From Chryseobacterium sp. IHB B 17019 (GTDB lineage: Bacteria > Bacteroidota > Bacteroidia > Flavobacteriales > Weeksellaceae), in assembly GCF_001456155.1 (NCBI RefSeq), contig NZ_CP013293.1, positions 992,001 through 1,056,000 of the forward strand: a DNA stretch of 64,000 nt. The letters are read 5' to 3'. The notes under the pieces are model-generated. The model saw only the letters and a list, made by a program, of their open reading frames with translations, did not search any database and was not told where the DNA came from. Below, in pieces: positions 51,850 to 62,816 of this stretch (position 1 is its first letter; every line of letters starts with the position of its first letter). The translations under genes were made by a program, and so were the position numbers.

Positions 51850-51918
51850 TTAACAACACGACAATACCTTCAGACCCGACGAAGAGTTTGAAAGCCACCA
51901 CCAAATATTGTTACTCAT
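51850..51918 (-). CDS. trpL: Trp operon leader peptide (three consecutive Trp codons)
   Basis: The frame reads MSNNIWWWLSNSSSGLKVL followed by SCC and TAA, 22 residues with TGG TGG TGG at codons 6-8. It lies 32 bases before the terminator hairpin and about 90 bases before trpE. An in-frame upstream ATG (51927) is close to the likely transcription start, so the ATG at 51918 is preferred. A run of Trp codons before a terminator is the hallmark of ribosome-stalling attenuation. The competing antiterminator pairing is not resolved here. Confidence 0.88.
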   Translation of the reverse strand: MSNNIWWWLSNSSSGLKVLSCC

Positions 51919-51931
51919 ATTAAACATGGGA

Positions 51932-51939
51932 CAAATGTA
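51932..51939 (-). promoter_or_regulatory. Probable trp operon -7 element (TACATTTG)
   Basis: On the minus strand TACATTTG matches TAnnTTTG and is preceded by TTG triplets 16 and 22 bases upstream. Transcription would start about 7 bases before the leader ATG. Confidence 0.6.
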
Positions 51940-52000
51940 AATAAATTTTTTTATACAAAAACAAAAAAAACAGAAATTAAAAAAACTTAAAATCAACAAT

Positions 52001-52645
52001 CTATTTTAATTGCCGTAATTCTTTCTTTAATTCCTCAATTTTCATTTTATAGTTTTCGTCATCATAATATTTCACATAATCTTCTAAAGCAGAAATGTAT
52101 TCTTCGATGAATTCTTTATTGGTTTTGTCTGCTTCATATTTTATTCTTGCGGTATCTATGGGAGCCTGCATTTCATATTTTAGCAGATTTTTTCCTTCTT
52201 CGGACTGATAATAAAGGATCACGATATTTTTTTCGTATCCGGGAATGAATTTTACTGGAAAAGTCTCTTCTTTTCGAGGAATTCTGATGGCATTTTCAAT
52301 GGGATAAATAGCTGCGGTGGTAGTAGAAAAAAAAGTATTGACGTATTTTCCGTCCTGTTTCTTTACAATAGCTTCATAATCATGAATATACTGGTCGTTC
52401 AGGGTGGAATTGGTTTGAATATCAGAGGTAAGAATTGCGGTGCTTTCGACGCCATATTTATTCAAAAACCAGGCATTAATGAACTGCCCACCAAATCCGT
52501 TTATAATAGATAAAGGTAAAATGGGTATTAGAAGCCACCATTTTCTCGTTACAACAAACAAGAATCCAAAGAGCAGAAACAGAATAATCACCGTATAAAA
52601 ACCGTGATGACTTGTAAAAAATAGAATTTTTGAAATGAAAACCAT
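52001..52645 (-). CDS. Hypothetical membrane-anchored protein
   Basis: A 214-residue protein that I do not recognise. Two hydrophobic segments near the N-terminus (~15-35 and ~38-60) are followed by a soluble domain of mixed character and a charged helical tail (YKMKIEELKKELRQLK) that could form a coiled coil. No lipobox or catalytic motif is visible. It is upstream of the trp promoter and codirectional with the trp operon, with its own upstream gap of about 140 bases. Confidence 0.6.
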   Translation of the reverse strand: MVFISKILFFTSHHGFYTVIILFLLFGFLFVVTRKWWLLIPILPLSIINGFGGQFINAWFLNKYGVESTAILTSDIQTNSTLNDQYIHDYEAIVKKQDGKYVNTFFSTTTAAIYPIENAIRIPRKEETFPVKFIPGYEKNIVILYYQSEEGKNLLKYEMQAPIDTARIKYEADKTNKEFIEEYISALEDYVKYYDDENYKMKIEELKKELRQLK

Positions 52646-52751
52646 AGTTTAAATTTAAAAATATATTTAAATATAATCATTACGGATATGTGAATTTCTT
52701 GAAATTATAATAAAATGGATAGATATCATGATTTTAAAAGTTTATTTTTTA

Positions 52752-52759
52752 TATTTTTG
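52752..52759 (+). promoter_or_regulatory. -7 element before the small lipoprotein gene (TATTTTTG)
   Basis: A match to TAnnTTTG, 24 bases before the ATG. No -33 TTG is seen at the expected distance. Confidence 0.4.
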
Positions 52760-52783
52760 CTTAAATAATTTATAGAAAAAATA

Positions 52784-53008
52784 ATGAAAAAAGTATTAGC
52801 AATCGCATTTATCGGTGGTTTATTGGTAGCTAACTGCACAAAAAAGCCAAATCATGATTTACAAGACAGCAATACCATGCTGCCTGAACCTGATGCACCA
52901 ACTGTAGTTGATTCTTCTGCAACAACACGTGATACGCCTGAAGCAGACGTAAATGCCGCTGTATCAGTTCCTCCAAGTGAAGCAAAAGCAGATACTCTTA
53001 CAAAATAA
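52784..53008 (+). CDS. Small lipoprotein
   Basis: A 74-residue protein with a lipoprotein signal peptide (GGLLVANC, Cys18). The mature part is short, acidic and rich in Pro, Thr, Ala and Asp, with no fold-defining motif, and is likely disordered. It lies two bases before a lipoprotein cytochrome c gene, suggesting co-expression. Its function is unknown. Confidence 0.7.
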   Translation: MKKVLAIAFIGGLLVANCTKKPNHDLQDSNTMLPEPDAPTVVDSSATTRDTPEADVNAAVSVPPSEAKADTLTK

Positions 53009-53010
53009 GA

Positions 53011-53382
53011 ATGAAAAAATTGTTTTTGACAGGATGTGTAAGCTTACTTATTTTTTCCTGTTCCAAAAAAGAAAATACGCCGGTTGACGCCACGTCTTCT
53101 GAAACTACAAATATTTCGGAGGCAAAAAGCAACCTTTCAGGAGATCAGATCATTGAAACCCTGGATTGCTCTGGTTGTCACGCGGTAAATGAGAGAATGA
53201 TAGGACCTTCTTACCAGGAAATTGCCGACAAATATTCTGAAAAGGATATGGAATTGCTGGCTTCCAAAATTATAGAAGGCGGAAGTGGAGTTTGGGGAAG
53301 TGTTCCGATGGCGCCCCATCCTCAGGTATCTAAAGAAGATGCTAAAAAAATGGTGGAATATATTTTAAGCCAGAAAAAATAA
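53011..53382 (+). CDS. Lipoprotein c-type cytochrome
   Basis: A 123-residue class I cytochrome c. The lipobox is LLIFSC, so the protein is membrane-tethered. The haem attachment motif is CSGCH (Cys53, Cys56, His57) and the probable Met ligand is Met100 in VPMAPHP. The spacing and GPSYQEIADKY segment match small soluble electron carriers of the cytochrome c-551/c-552 type. It follows a small lipoprotein gene and precedes rlmF by three bases. A cytochrome bd oxidase is encoded about 3 kb away but uses quinol, so it is not an obvious partner. Confidence 0.9.
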   Translation: MKKLFLTGCVSLLIFSCSKKENTPVDATSSETTNISEAKSNLSGDQIIETLDCSGCHAVNERMIGPSYQEIADKYSEKDMELLASKIIEGGSGVWGSVPMAPHPQVSKEDAKKMVEYILSQKK

Positions 53383-53385
53383 AAT

Positions 53386-54315
53386 ATGTCTACTGAAAAA
53401 TCTGGTCTGCACACAAGAAATCTTCATCGTAATCCTTATGATTTTGATAGTCTTATTTCTTGTGTGCCAGAACTGAGACAGTATGTTTTTACCAATTCTT
53501 ATCAAACCGTTACCATCAATTTCAGTATTTCTAAAGCTGTAAAATTACTTAATAAAGCATTATTATTACATTTTTACAATGTTAAGGATTGGGATATTCC
53601 TGATGCAAATCTTTGTCCTCCAATTCCCGGAAGAGCCGATTATGTGCATTATATTGCGGATTTGATAGCTGAACAACAGCCCGAAATTCCTACAGGAACT
53701 TCCGTAAGAGGTTTAGATATCGGAACTGGAGCCAATCTTGTCTATCCTTTAATAGCTCACAAATCCTATGGCTGGAAAATGTTGGGAACGGACATTAATC
53801 AGGACTCTCTCGAAAATGCCCAACATATTTTAAATCATAATCCTGATTTATCATCTTTTATACAATTAAAGAAACAGCCAAATCCGGATTATATCTTTAA
53901 AAATAATATTGATCCGAAAGACAGGTTTACGTTTTCAATGTGTAATCCTCCTTTTCATGATTCTGAAGAATCTGCTGTGAAAGGAAATCTTAGAAAAACA
54001 AAAAATCTTAACAAGTCAAAGGTTCAAAAACCGCTGCTCAACTTTGGTGGACAACAATCTGAATTGTGGTGTGAAGGCGGCGAATTGGCTTTTATTACTA
54101 AAATGATTAATGAAAGTGTTTTGTATTCATCACAAATTCTCTGGTTTACTTGTTTAGTTTCAAAAAAAGATAATTTGTTTAAACTGACTACACTTTTAAA
54201 GAAACTCAAAGCAGTAGAAGTTAAAACCATTGACATGGCTCAAGGTCAGAAAATAAGTAGAATATTAGCCTGGACTTTTATTCCTCAACAAAATCGTAAA
54301 GATTGGTTCTTATAA
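53386..54315 (+). CDS. rlmF: 23S rRNA (adenine-N6) methyltransferase RlmF
   Basis: A 309-residue SAM methyltransferase that modifies A1618 of 23S rRNA in E. coli. The SAM site is LDIGTGANLVYPL and the catalytic adenine-binding motif CNPPFH. The N-terminus (KSGLHTRNLHRNPYDFDSL) is characteristic of RlmF. The gene begins three bases after the cytochrome c gene, and lysS follows 118 bases later with its own promoter. Confidence 0.92.
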   Translation: MSTEKSGLHTRNLHRNPYDFDSLISCVPELRQYVFTNSYQTVTINFSISKAVKLLNKALLLHFYNVKDWDIPDANLCPPIPGRADYVHYIADLIAEQQPEIPTGTSVRGLDIGTGANLVYPLIAHKSYGWKMLGTDINQDSLENAQHILNHNPDLSSFIQLKKQPNPDYIFKNNIDPKDRFTFSMCNPPFHDSEESAVKGNLRKTKNLNKSKVQKPLLNFGGQQSELWCEGGELAFITKMINESVLYSSQILWFTCLVSKKDNLFKLTTLLKKLKAVEVKTIDMAQGQKISRILAWTFIPQQNRKDWFL

Positions 54316-54380
54316 TTTAGCTTAAATCATCTTCTGAATTTAAATTTATATGAAATAAATTATATTTCTGAGAAAAGCCA

Positions 54381-54411
54381 TTGACCATCAATTCAAAAAT
54401 CACTAATTTTG
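54381..54411 (+). promoter_or_regulatory. Promoter of lysS (TTG, 20-base spacer, TAATTTTG)
   Basis: The -33 TTG (54381-54383) and -7 TAATTTTG (54404-54411) fit the flavobacterial consensus at a standard 20-base spacing, 22 bases before the lysS ATG. This is the clearest promoter in the window. Confidence 0.7.
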
Positions 54412-54433
54412 CACGTTATTTTAAATAAATACA

Positions 54434-56131
54434 ATGCAATTATCAGAACAAGAAATCATTAGACGAGAAAAGCTTAATAAGCTTGTTGAAATGGGAATCA
54501 ATGCATTCCCTGCAGATGAATACGAAATTACAGATACTACAGAATCTATAAAACAGGATTTCGCTGATAATAAACGCGTTAAGATTGCAGGAAGATTAAT
54601 GTCAAGAAGAATCCAGGGTAAGGCTTCTTTTGCAGAATTGCAGGATTCTAAAGGTAAAATTCAGGTATATTTTAACAGAGATGAAATCTGTACCGGTGAA
54701 GACAAAACTTTATATAACGAAGTTTACAAGCACCTTTTAGATATAGGAGATATTATCGGAGTTGAAGGAGAATTGTTTACCACACAAGTTGGTGAACAAA
54801 CAGTTTTAGTGAAAAATTTTACACTTTTAACTAAATCTTTAAGACCGATTCCTCAGGCAAAAACCGATGAAAACGGAGTGGTGCATGATGCATTCAACGA
54901 TCCGGAACTAAGATACAGACAACGTTATGTTGACTTAATTGTAAATCCGAATGTGAAAGAAATTTTCGTGAAAAGAACAAAATTGTTCAACGCCATGAGA
55001 ACTTTCTTCAATGATGCAGGATATTTTGAAGTTGAAACCCCGATTTTACAGTCAATTCCTGGTGGAGCTGCGGCAAAACCGTTTATTACGCACCACAATG
55101 CTTTAGACATTCCTTTATATTTAAGAATTGCTAACGAATTATATCTGAAAAGATTGATCGTTGGTGGTTTTGATGGCGTTTATGAATTCTCAAAAAACTT
55201 CAGAAATGAAGGGATGGACAGAACGCACAACCCTGAATTCACGGCCATGGAAATCTATGTAGCTTACAAAGATTACAACTGGATGATGGATTTTACGGAG
55301 AAATTATTAGAATTCTGTGCGATTCAGGTAAACGGAACGACAAAAGCTACTTTTGGAGATCTTGAAATTGATTTCAAAGCACCTTATCCAAGGGTTTCAA
55401 TGACGGATGCCATTTTGAAATTTACAGGTTTCGATATTACAGGAAAAACCGAACAGGAATTGTATGATTTTGCAAAATCTATCGGAATTGAGGTAAATGA
55501 AACGATGGGTAAAGGAAAATTAATCGATGAAATTTTTGGTGAGAAATGTGAAGGAAACTTCATTCAACCGACTTTCATTACAGATTATCCGGTGGAAATG
55601 TCACCTTTAACGAAAAAACATAGAAGCAAGGAAGGTCTTACAGAGCGTTTTGAATTAATGGTTTGCGGTAAAGAAATCGCAAATGCTTATTCCGAGCTTA
55701 ATGATCCGATTGATCAGAGAGAGCGTTTCGAAGATCAGATGAAGCTTTCTGAAAAAGGAGACGATGAAGCCATGTTTATCGATCAGGATTTCCTGAGAGC
55801 GTTGGAATACGGAATGCCGCCAACTTCAGGATTAGGAATAGGGATGGACAGATTAATTATGTTCTTAACAAATAATGCGTCAATTCAGGAAGTATTATTC
55901 TTCCCTCAGATGAGACCGGAAAAAACGGTTCCTCAGATTGAATTGGGTGAAGATGAAAAAGTAATCCTTGAAATTCTTAACTCTCAGGAAGAGCCTTTTT
56001 CTTTGGCTGAAGTAAAAGAAAGAAGTCAACTATCCGGTAAAAAATGGGATAAAGCTTCAAAAACTTTAACTAAAAATAACTTGGTGAAGGTTGAGAAAAT
56101 TGATGAGAATGTTTTGATGAAATTAGCTTAA
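54434..56131 (+). CDS. lysS: Lysyl-tRNA synthetase, class II, with C-terminal extension
   Basis: A 565-residue class II synthetase. The N-terminal OB fold (~50-145) binds the anticodon. Motif 2 is in FRNEGMDRTHNPEFT, and motif 3 in GLGIGMDRLIM (~475-490). The core ends near residue 500, where the E. coli enzyme stops. A further ~65 residues (after VPQIELGEDEK) look like a small winged helix (PFSLAEVKERSQLSGKKWDKA), an extra domain. A strong promoter precedes the gene and a bidirectional terminator follows. Confidence 0.95.
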   Translation: MQLSEQEIIRREKLNKLVEMGINAFPADEYEITDTTESIKQDFADNKRVKIAGRLMSRRIQGKASFAELQDSKGKIQVYFNRDEICTGEDKTLYNEVYKHLLDIGDIIGVEGELFTTQVGEQTVLVKNFTLLTKSLRPIPQAKTDENGVVHDAFNDPELRYRQRYVDLIVNPNVKEIFVKRTKLFNAMRTFFNDAGYFEVETPILQSIPGGAAAKPFITHHNALDIPLYLRIANELYLKRLIVGGFDGVYEFSKNFRNEGMDRTHNPEFTAMEIYVAYKDYNWMMDFTEKLLEFCAIQVNGTTKATFGDLEIDFKAPYPRVSMTDAILKFTGFDITGKTEQELYDFAKSIGIEVNETMGKGKLIDEIFGEKCEGNFIQPTFITDYPVEMSPLTKKHRSKEGLTERFELMVCGKEIANAYSELNDPIDQRERFEDQMKLSEKGDDEAMFIDQDFLRALEYGMPPTSGLGIGMDRLIMFLTNNASIQEVLFFPQMRPEKTVPQIELGEDEKVILEILNSQEEPFSLAEVKERSQLSGKKWDKASKTLTKNNLVKVEKIDENVLMKLA

Positions 56132-56160
56132 TCAAGATCATTAAATAAAAATGAATTTAT

Positions 56161-56199
56161 AAGGTTTGTCAAAGTTTTAAACTTTGACAAACCTTTTTT
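56161..56199. terminator. Bidirectional terminator between lysS and cydB
   Basis: A stem of at least 15 bp (AAGGTTTGTCAAAGT / ACTTTGACAAACCTT) followed by T residues, between converging genes. Confidence 0.9.
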
Positions 56200-56213
56200 T
56201 ATTACAATAAATC

Positions 56214-57224
56214 TTAATTACTTTTCCTCTGTTTACTGAACGAAATCATCAGGTAAAACAAGAACGGTAAAATAAATACAGAACCTAGCATCAGAGCCCA
56301 ACCCAAAGCGGAAATTGTTTTCGGGGCTGCCACGTGTTCCAGCAAGGAAAGGTGTTCTCCGTTTCCAAACAAAATAATATTCGGGTTATGCTGATAAGTA
56401 GCCGCAACCAGAATCATGACCACCTGAAATCCCGCCAAAGCCCTTACCGGCAGCAGTTTTTGGTTATTCATCGCTCTTAAAATTAAAACTAAACAAATCG
56501 TTGCAAAAAGAGTTGCCATAATGCCTAAAGGCTTTGAGAAAACCCACATCAGCAAAGGAATATCGGAAAGATAAGCCGTAAAGAAAACCAAACCTCCGGT
56601 AATGACAACGAAGATCATGGTTTGTTTTGATTTTTTAATCATTAAGCCTAATTCTAGCCGGTCAATTGTTTCTCTTAAAGCAAAAATCGAAGCCAGATAA
56701 GCGCAAATTGCAATAGTGAATAATCCTACGGCAATTCCAAACCAATTCAGCCAACTGAAAATATACAGATCCAGAAAATTATCAGCATTAGGGTTAATGG
56801 AGCGTGAAATGGTTGCTGCGGCAATTAATCCTAAGAAAAACGGAGTCAGCAAGCTCGAAAAATAAAATATTTGGGTATACACTTTCTGCCAGTCGTCTTT
56901 CACTGCATCATAATGTCTGAAAGTAAACGCGGTACCTCTTGCAATAATTCCTATAAGCATTAAAACCAACGGAATATGCAAATATGTCGAAAGGGTAGTG
57001 TAGACTTCCGGAAAACCAACAAAAAGAATTACAATGGCGATAATCAACCACATATGATTCGCTTCCCAAACCGGCGCGATGGATTCATACATGATGACTT
57101 TTGTTTTAGGACGGTTCTTTTTCTTAGTGAATAACTCCACAATTCCGGCCCCAAAATCTGCTCCACCCAAAATCACATAAAGACAAATCGAAAGCCAGAG
57201 AAAACCTATAACTACATAAATCAT
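56214..57224 (-). CDS. cydB: Cytochrome bd quinol oxidase subunit II
   Basis: A 336-residue membrane protein with about eight to nine transmembrane helices that supports the CydA haems. Family features include the N-terminal LGGADFGAGIVELF, the VWEANHMWLI block and RGTAFTFRHYD. It overlaps cydA by four bases (ATGA), so the two are co-translated. No small CydX-like ORF is visible after it before the terminator. Confidence 0.93.
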   Translation of the reverse strand: MIYVVIGFLWLSICLYVILGGADFGAGIVELFTKKKNRPKTKVIMYESIAPVWEANHMWLIIAIVILFVGFPEVYTTLSTYLHIPLVLMLIGIIARGTAFTFRHYDAVKDDWQKVYTQIFYFSSLLTPFFLGLIAAATISRSINPNADNFLDLYIFSWLNWFGIAVGLFTIAICAYLASIFALRETIDRLELGLMIKKSKQTMIFVVITGGLVFFTAYLSDIPLLMWVFSKPLGIMATLFATICLVLILRAMNNQKLLPVRALAGFQVVMILVAATYQHNPNIILFGNGEHLSLLEHVAAPKTISALGWALMLGSVFILPFLFYLMISFSKQRKSN

Positions 57225-58564
57225 GATTTCTTGTTTTTATCGTTAAACTGAGGGTCGGTAGGGTCATACAACTTCGGAACCATCTGTATTTGTCGTCTTA
57301 GAAGGAAGATGATAATCAATGATAATGAAACGAAGATCGCTGTAAAAAAATAGAATGAATACTGTATTCCGGGCATTGGCGTTACGGCGTCAACAGTTCT
57401 CATGATTCCGTAAATAATCCACGGTTGCCGTCCGACTTCAGTTACTGTCCAGCCTGCTTCCAAAGCGATATACCCGAAAGGTGATGCCATTAAAAATGTT
57501 TTTAATAACCAATTTTTATTCAACCATTCTTTCTTAAAAAATAAAGCATATAAATAAATAATTCCGATAATAATCATTACTACCCCAAAGAATATCATAA
57601 TCTGAAAAGCATAATGAACAACCGCAACTGGAGGCCATTCATCTCTTGGAAAATCGTTCAGGCCTTTTACTTCATGATTAAAATCACTACTCACCAAAAA
57701 GCTTAAAACTTTCGGGATTTTCAGGGCATATTTTATTTCACCTTTTTCTTCATCAGGAATACCACCGATCACGAAAGCTGCGCCTTTTTCAGTTTCAAAA
57801 TGAGCTTCCATGGCGGCTAATTTAATAGGTTGTCTCTCTGCAACGGATTTTGCAGCAATATCACCACTCAAAGGTGCTCCAAATGCTCCAATTAAAGCAA
57901 AACCGGCAGCAATTCTGAACGCTTTTGTATGGAATTCCACATTCTTTTTTCTCATTATTAAATAAGCATGAACTCCCGCAACAGCAAATCCAGTCGCACA
58001 AAAAGCAGCAACCGACATGTGTAAAGCCTGCGGAAACCACGCTTCATTAAACATAGCTTTAATCGGGTCTATATTTAAATACTGTCCGTCAACATAATCA
58101 AATCCGGCCGGAGAATTCATCCAGGCATTGGCGGCAACCACCAAAATTCCGGAGGCTAAACCACTTACACCCACCAGAAATCCGCAAAACCAGTGAAACC
58201 ATTTATTAAATCTGTCCCATCCGTAAAGAAAAAACCCGATTGCAATAGCTTCAATAAAAAATGCGGTTCCTTCCAAAGAGAAAGGCATACCGAAAATGGG
58301 TCCTGCATGTTTCATGAATGTTGGCCAGAGAAGTCCGAGCTCAAAAGAAAGCATCGTCCCGGAAACAGCTCCGGTGGCGAAAAGTATAGCTACACCTTTG
58401 CTCCAGGCTTTGGTAAGTCCTTTATAGATTTCATTATTTGTTTTTAGGTATTTCCAGTGGGCAAAAGCCATCAGGAAGGGCATTACCATACCGACACAGG
58501 AAAAAATGATGTGGAAACCGAGTGACATTGCCATTTGGGCACGGGCAGCCATGAAATCGTCCAT
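57221..58564 (-). CDS. cydA: Cytochrome bd quinol oxidase subunit I
   Basis: A 447-residue subunit that oxidises quinol and holds haems b558, b595 and d. It begins MDDFMAARAQMAMSLGFHIIF with the His ligand; the ATG 11 codons upstream (58597) is possible but less typical. Further blocks are the QPIKLAAME region, which contacts quinol, and GWTVTEVGRQPWIIYG near the C-terminus. The total length points to a short Q-loop form. It is encoded with cydB and lacks nearby cydCD. Confidence 0.93.
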   Translation of the reverse strand: MDDFMAARAQMAMSLGFHIIFSCVGMVMPFLMAFAHWKYLKTNNEIYKGLTKAWSKGVAILFATGAVSGTMLSFELGLLWPTFMKHAGPIFGMPFSLEGTAFFIEAIAIGFFLYGWDRFNKWFHWFCGFLVGVSGLASGILVVAANAWMNSPAGFDYVDGQYLNIDPIKAMFNEAWFPQALHMSVAAFCATGFAVAGVHAYLIMRKKNVEFHTKAFRIAAGFALIGAFGAPLSGDIAAKSVAERQPIKLAAMEAHFETEKGAAFVIGGIPDEEKGEIKYALKIPKVLSFLVSSDFNHEVKGLNDFPRDEWPPVAVVHYAFQIMIFFGVVMIIIGIIYLYALFFKKEWLNKNWLLKTFLMASPFGYIALEAGWTVTEVGRQPWIIYGIMRTVDAVTPMPGIQYSFYFFTAIFVSLSLIIIFLLRRQIQMVPKLYDPTDPQFNDKNKKS

Positions 58565-58844
58565 AATATCAATTTTTGAGTAAATAAATTTAAGCATAAA
58601 TTATTGATGTCCGCATGATTTCCAACAGCTATAGATTAAATAATAGGCTTTAACTTTGATATTTTTTGAAAAGCAATATTTTGATTTCTGTGTGGAAAAG
58701 TCAAGTATTTTTTGACATATTTTAACTTTCATACCTCAAAAAAAATCACGATATTTGTGAGTCTTTTTAATGGGGAAAAGATGATAGAGAAAAGATAAAG
58801 ATGATGACATAAATAGTTTCTGTTCTTCATTCTTTTACTCTTAA

Positions 58845-60794
<1,950 letters not shown>

Positions 60795-60817
60795 TTAAAA
60801 CTTAATTATAAAATTAA

Positions 60818-60847
60818 AAAGACTTCAGAAATGGAGTCTTTTTTTTG
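60818..60847 (+). terminator. Intrinsic terminator of gyrB
   Basis: AAAAGACTTC and GGAGTCTTTT form a stem with a short A-rich loop, followed by a T run, about 25 bases after the gyrB stop. Confidence 0.85.
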
Positions 60848-60897
60848 TTTAAATTAAAAATAATAAAAATTAATTTTAACATTTATTAAGATTTCAG

Positions 60898-60905
60898 TAC
60901 TTTTG
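60898..60905 (+). promoter_or_regulatory. -7 element before the first DUF3857 gene (TACTTTTG)
   Basis: A perfect TAnnTTTG match, 16 bases before the ATG at 60922. Confidence 0.5.
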
Positions 60906-60921
60906 CTCAATTTTAATAACC

Positions 60922-62814
60922 ATGATGAAAATACTTTGTATTGGAGCACTTTCGATGGCTTCTTTTTATTACTCTCAAACCTTTCCGGCTTCTGCGATTC
61001 CTGAAGATTTGAAGAAAAACGCGGATGCTGTTGTAAGAAAGGATGTTACAACAATCCAGATCAATAAAATTGATGATATAAAATACCAGCTTTACACGGT
61101 AACCACAGTACTGAACAAAGATGGAGATTCTAAGGCATTGATATACATTCCTTATGAAAAAGGAAATAGTATTTCGGATGTAAAAGTCAATATCTATGAT
61201 GAAGCGGGGAAAAAAATAAAATCATATTCAAAGTCTGATTTCGGAGATTTTGCCAATAATAACCAGGGTACTTTTTATTCTGACAACAGAGTAATGGCGT
61301 TGTCTTACACACCGACACAATATCCTTATACTGTTGAGTTTTCTTACCAGATCGGTGATGAAAACACGGTTTTCCTGCCGGATTTTGTCCCGTTTAATTC
61401 CACGAATGTTTCCTTGGAAGAAGCTCAGATGAAAATCCTCAACAAATCTGGAATCGAGCTTAAAACAAAAACCTATCCTTCAAAGTACAATTATACCTCG
61501 GTTATAGAGAGTGATGGGAATGGAGAGAAAATTTACACTTATAAAAATGTTCCTGCAATTGATGATGCTGTTTTATTGCCTCAGCCTGTAAAAATTTTAC
61601 CAAAAGTAAGTTTTGCCTTAACAAAATTCAATCTGGAAGGAAAGCAGGGCAGCATAAACAACTGGAGCGATTTCGGAGCTTGGTATTACAACAGCATTTT
61701 ACAACCGGTTTCAGTTTCCACACCTGCAATCAAAGCGGAAGTTGCGGCATTAAACTTACAGGGAACAACCGAAGAAAAGGTCAAAAAGCTGTATCAGCAC
61801 ATGCAGGCAAAAACAAGGTATATCTTTGTGGCATTGGGAATTGGCGGTTGGCAGCCGATGCTTCCGGATGAGGTTCAGAAAAAAGGATACGGAGATTGTA
61901 AAGGTCTTACCAATTACATGAAAACTTTGCTTGATGAAGCGGGGATTCCTTCATATTATTCGGTTATCAATTCCGGGATTTCGCCGGTTTCGTTTGATAA
62001 GGATTTTCCTAAAATGGGCGGAAATCACGTTATTTTAATGATTCCGACAGAAAAAGGAAATATCTGGCTGGAAAATACATCCCAACAGATTGCTTATAAT
62101 CATTTAAGTTACAGCACAACAGATAGAAACGTTCTGTCCATCAGGAAAAACGGGATTGAATTGATTGATACTCCAAACTATCCGGCCGAACAAAATAAGG
62201 AAAAACAAATTCTTAAAATTAAACTTAACGAAGATAACAGCATTCAGGGAGAAGGCAATTTTTCTTACACGGGAAGCCAGTACGACAACAGTATGGCCTT
62301 GATCAATTTATCTCCTAAAGAAAGAAATGAAGCCATGAAAAGCTTCCTCGGTACTTTGCATTTCGAAAAAGTTGAAATGAAAAATTTCCTTAATGATAAA
62401 GATAATGCCGTTACAAAATATGATCTTGATTTTAAAGTAAATAATTACTCAAAAAACGCAGGAAGTAGTATAATTTTTAGGGCGGTTCCTATTTATTCAG
62501 ATAATGTTTACAAAACTGAAGAAAACAGAGAATTACCATTTGAATTGAGACAGTCTTATGAAGATGAATTCGAAATCAATTTTGCAATTCCTAAAAATTA
62601 TAAGATTGAGGAACTTCCTGATAATGTTAATATCAATTCCGAGTTCGGAACTTACAAATTAAGCTTTGTAAAAAATGGGGAAGAATTAAAGGTAAGCAGA
62701 ACCATCAGAATCAACAAAGGTCTTTATTCAAAGGAGAAATACAACGATTATATCAATTTCAGAAAGAAAACTATTAACATCGACAACTCCAAAATTTTAA
62801 TTTCTAAAATCTAA
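60922..62814 (+). CDS. DUF3857 and transglutaminase-like secreted protein
   Basis: A 630-residue exported protein. A signal peptide covers the first ~18 residues. Residues ~55-215 form a DUF3857 beta-rich domain. The transglutaminase-like core follows (~270-420) with Cys326 in GYGDCKGLT and His369 in GGNHVILM, so a papain-like site is plausible. The C-terminal ~200 residues are DUF2569-like or unknown beta structure. Proteins of this layout are common in Bacteroidota, often in pairs, with no known substrate. The next gene, starting two bases after its stop, encodes a relative. Confidence 0.85.
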   Translation: MMKILCIGALSMASFYYSQTFPASAIPEDLKKNADAVVRKDVTTIQINKIDDIKYQLYTVTTVLNKDGDSKALIYIPYEKGNSISDVKVNIYDEAGKKIKSYSKSDFGDFANNNQGTFYSDNRVMALSYTPTQYPYTVEFSYQIGDENTVFLPDFVPFNSTNVSLEEAQMKILNKSGIELKTKTYPSKYNYTSVIESDGNGEKIYTYKNVPAIDDAVLLPQPVKILPKVSFALTKFNLEGKQGSINNWSDFGAWYYNSILQPVSVSTPAIKAEVAALNLQGTTEEKVKKLYQHMQAKTRYIFVALGIGGWQPMLPDEVQKKGYGDCKGLTNYMKTLLDEAGIPSYYSVINSGISPVSFDKDFPKMGGNHVILMIPTEKGNIWLENTSQQIAYNHLSYSTTDRNVLSIRKNGIELIDTPNYPAEQNKEKQILKIKLNEDNSIQGEGNFSYTGSQYDNSMALINLSPKERNEAMKSFLGTLHFEKVEMKNFLNDKDNAVTKYDLDFKVNNYSKNAGSSIIFRAVPIYSDNVYKTEENRELPFELRQSYEDEFEINFAIPKNYKIEELPDNVNINSEFGTYKLSFVKNGEELKVSRTIRINKGLYSKEKYNDYINFRKKTINIDNSKILISKI

Positions 62815-62816
62815 GC

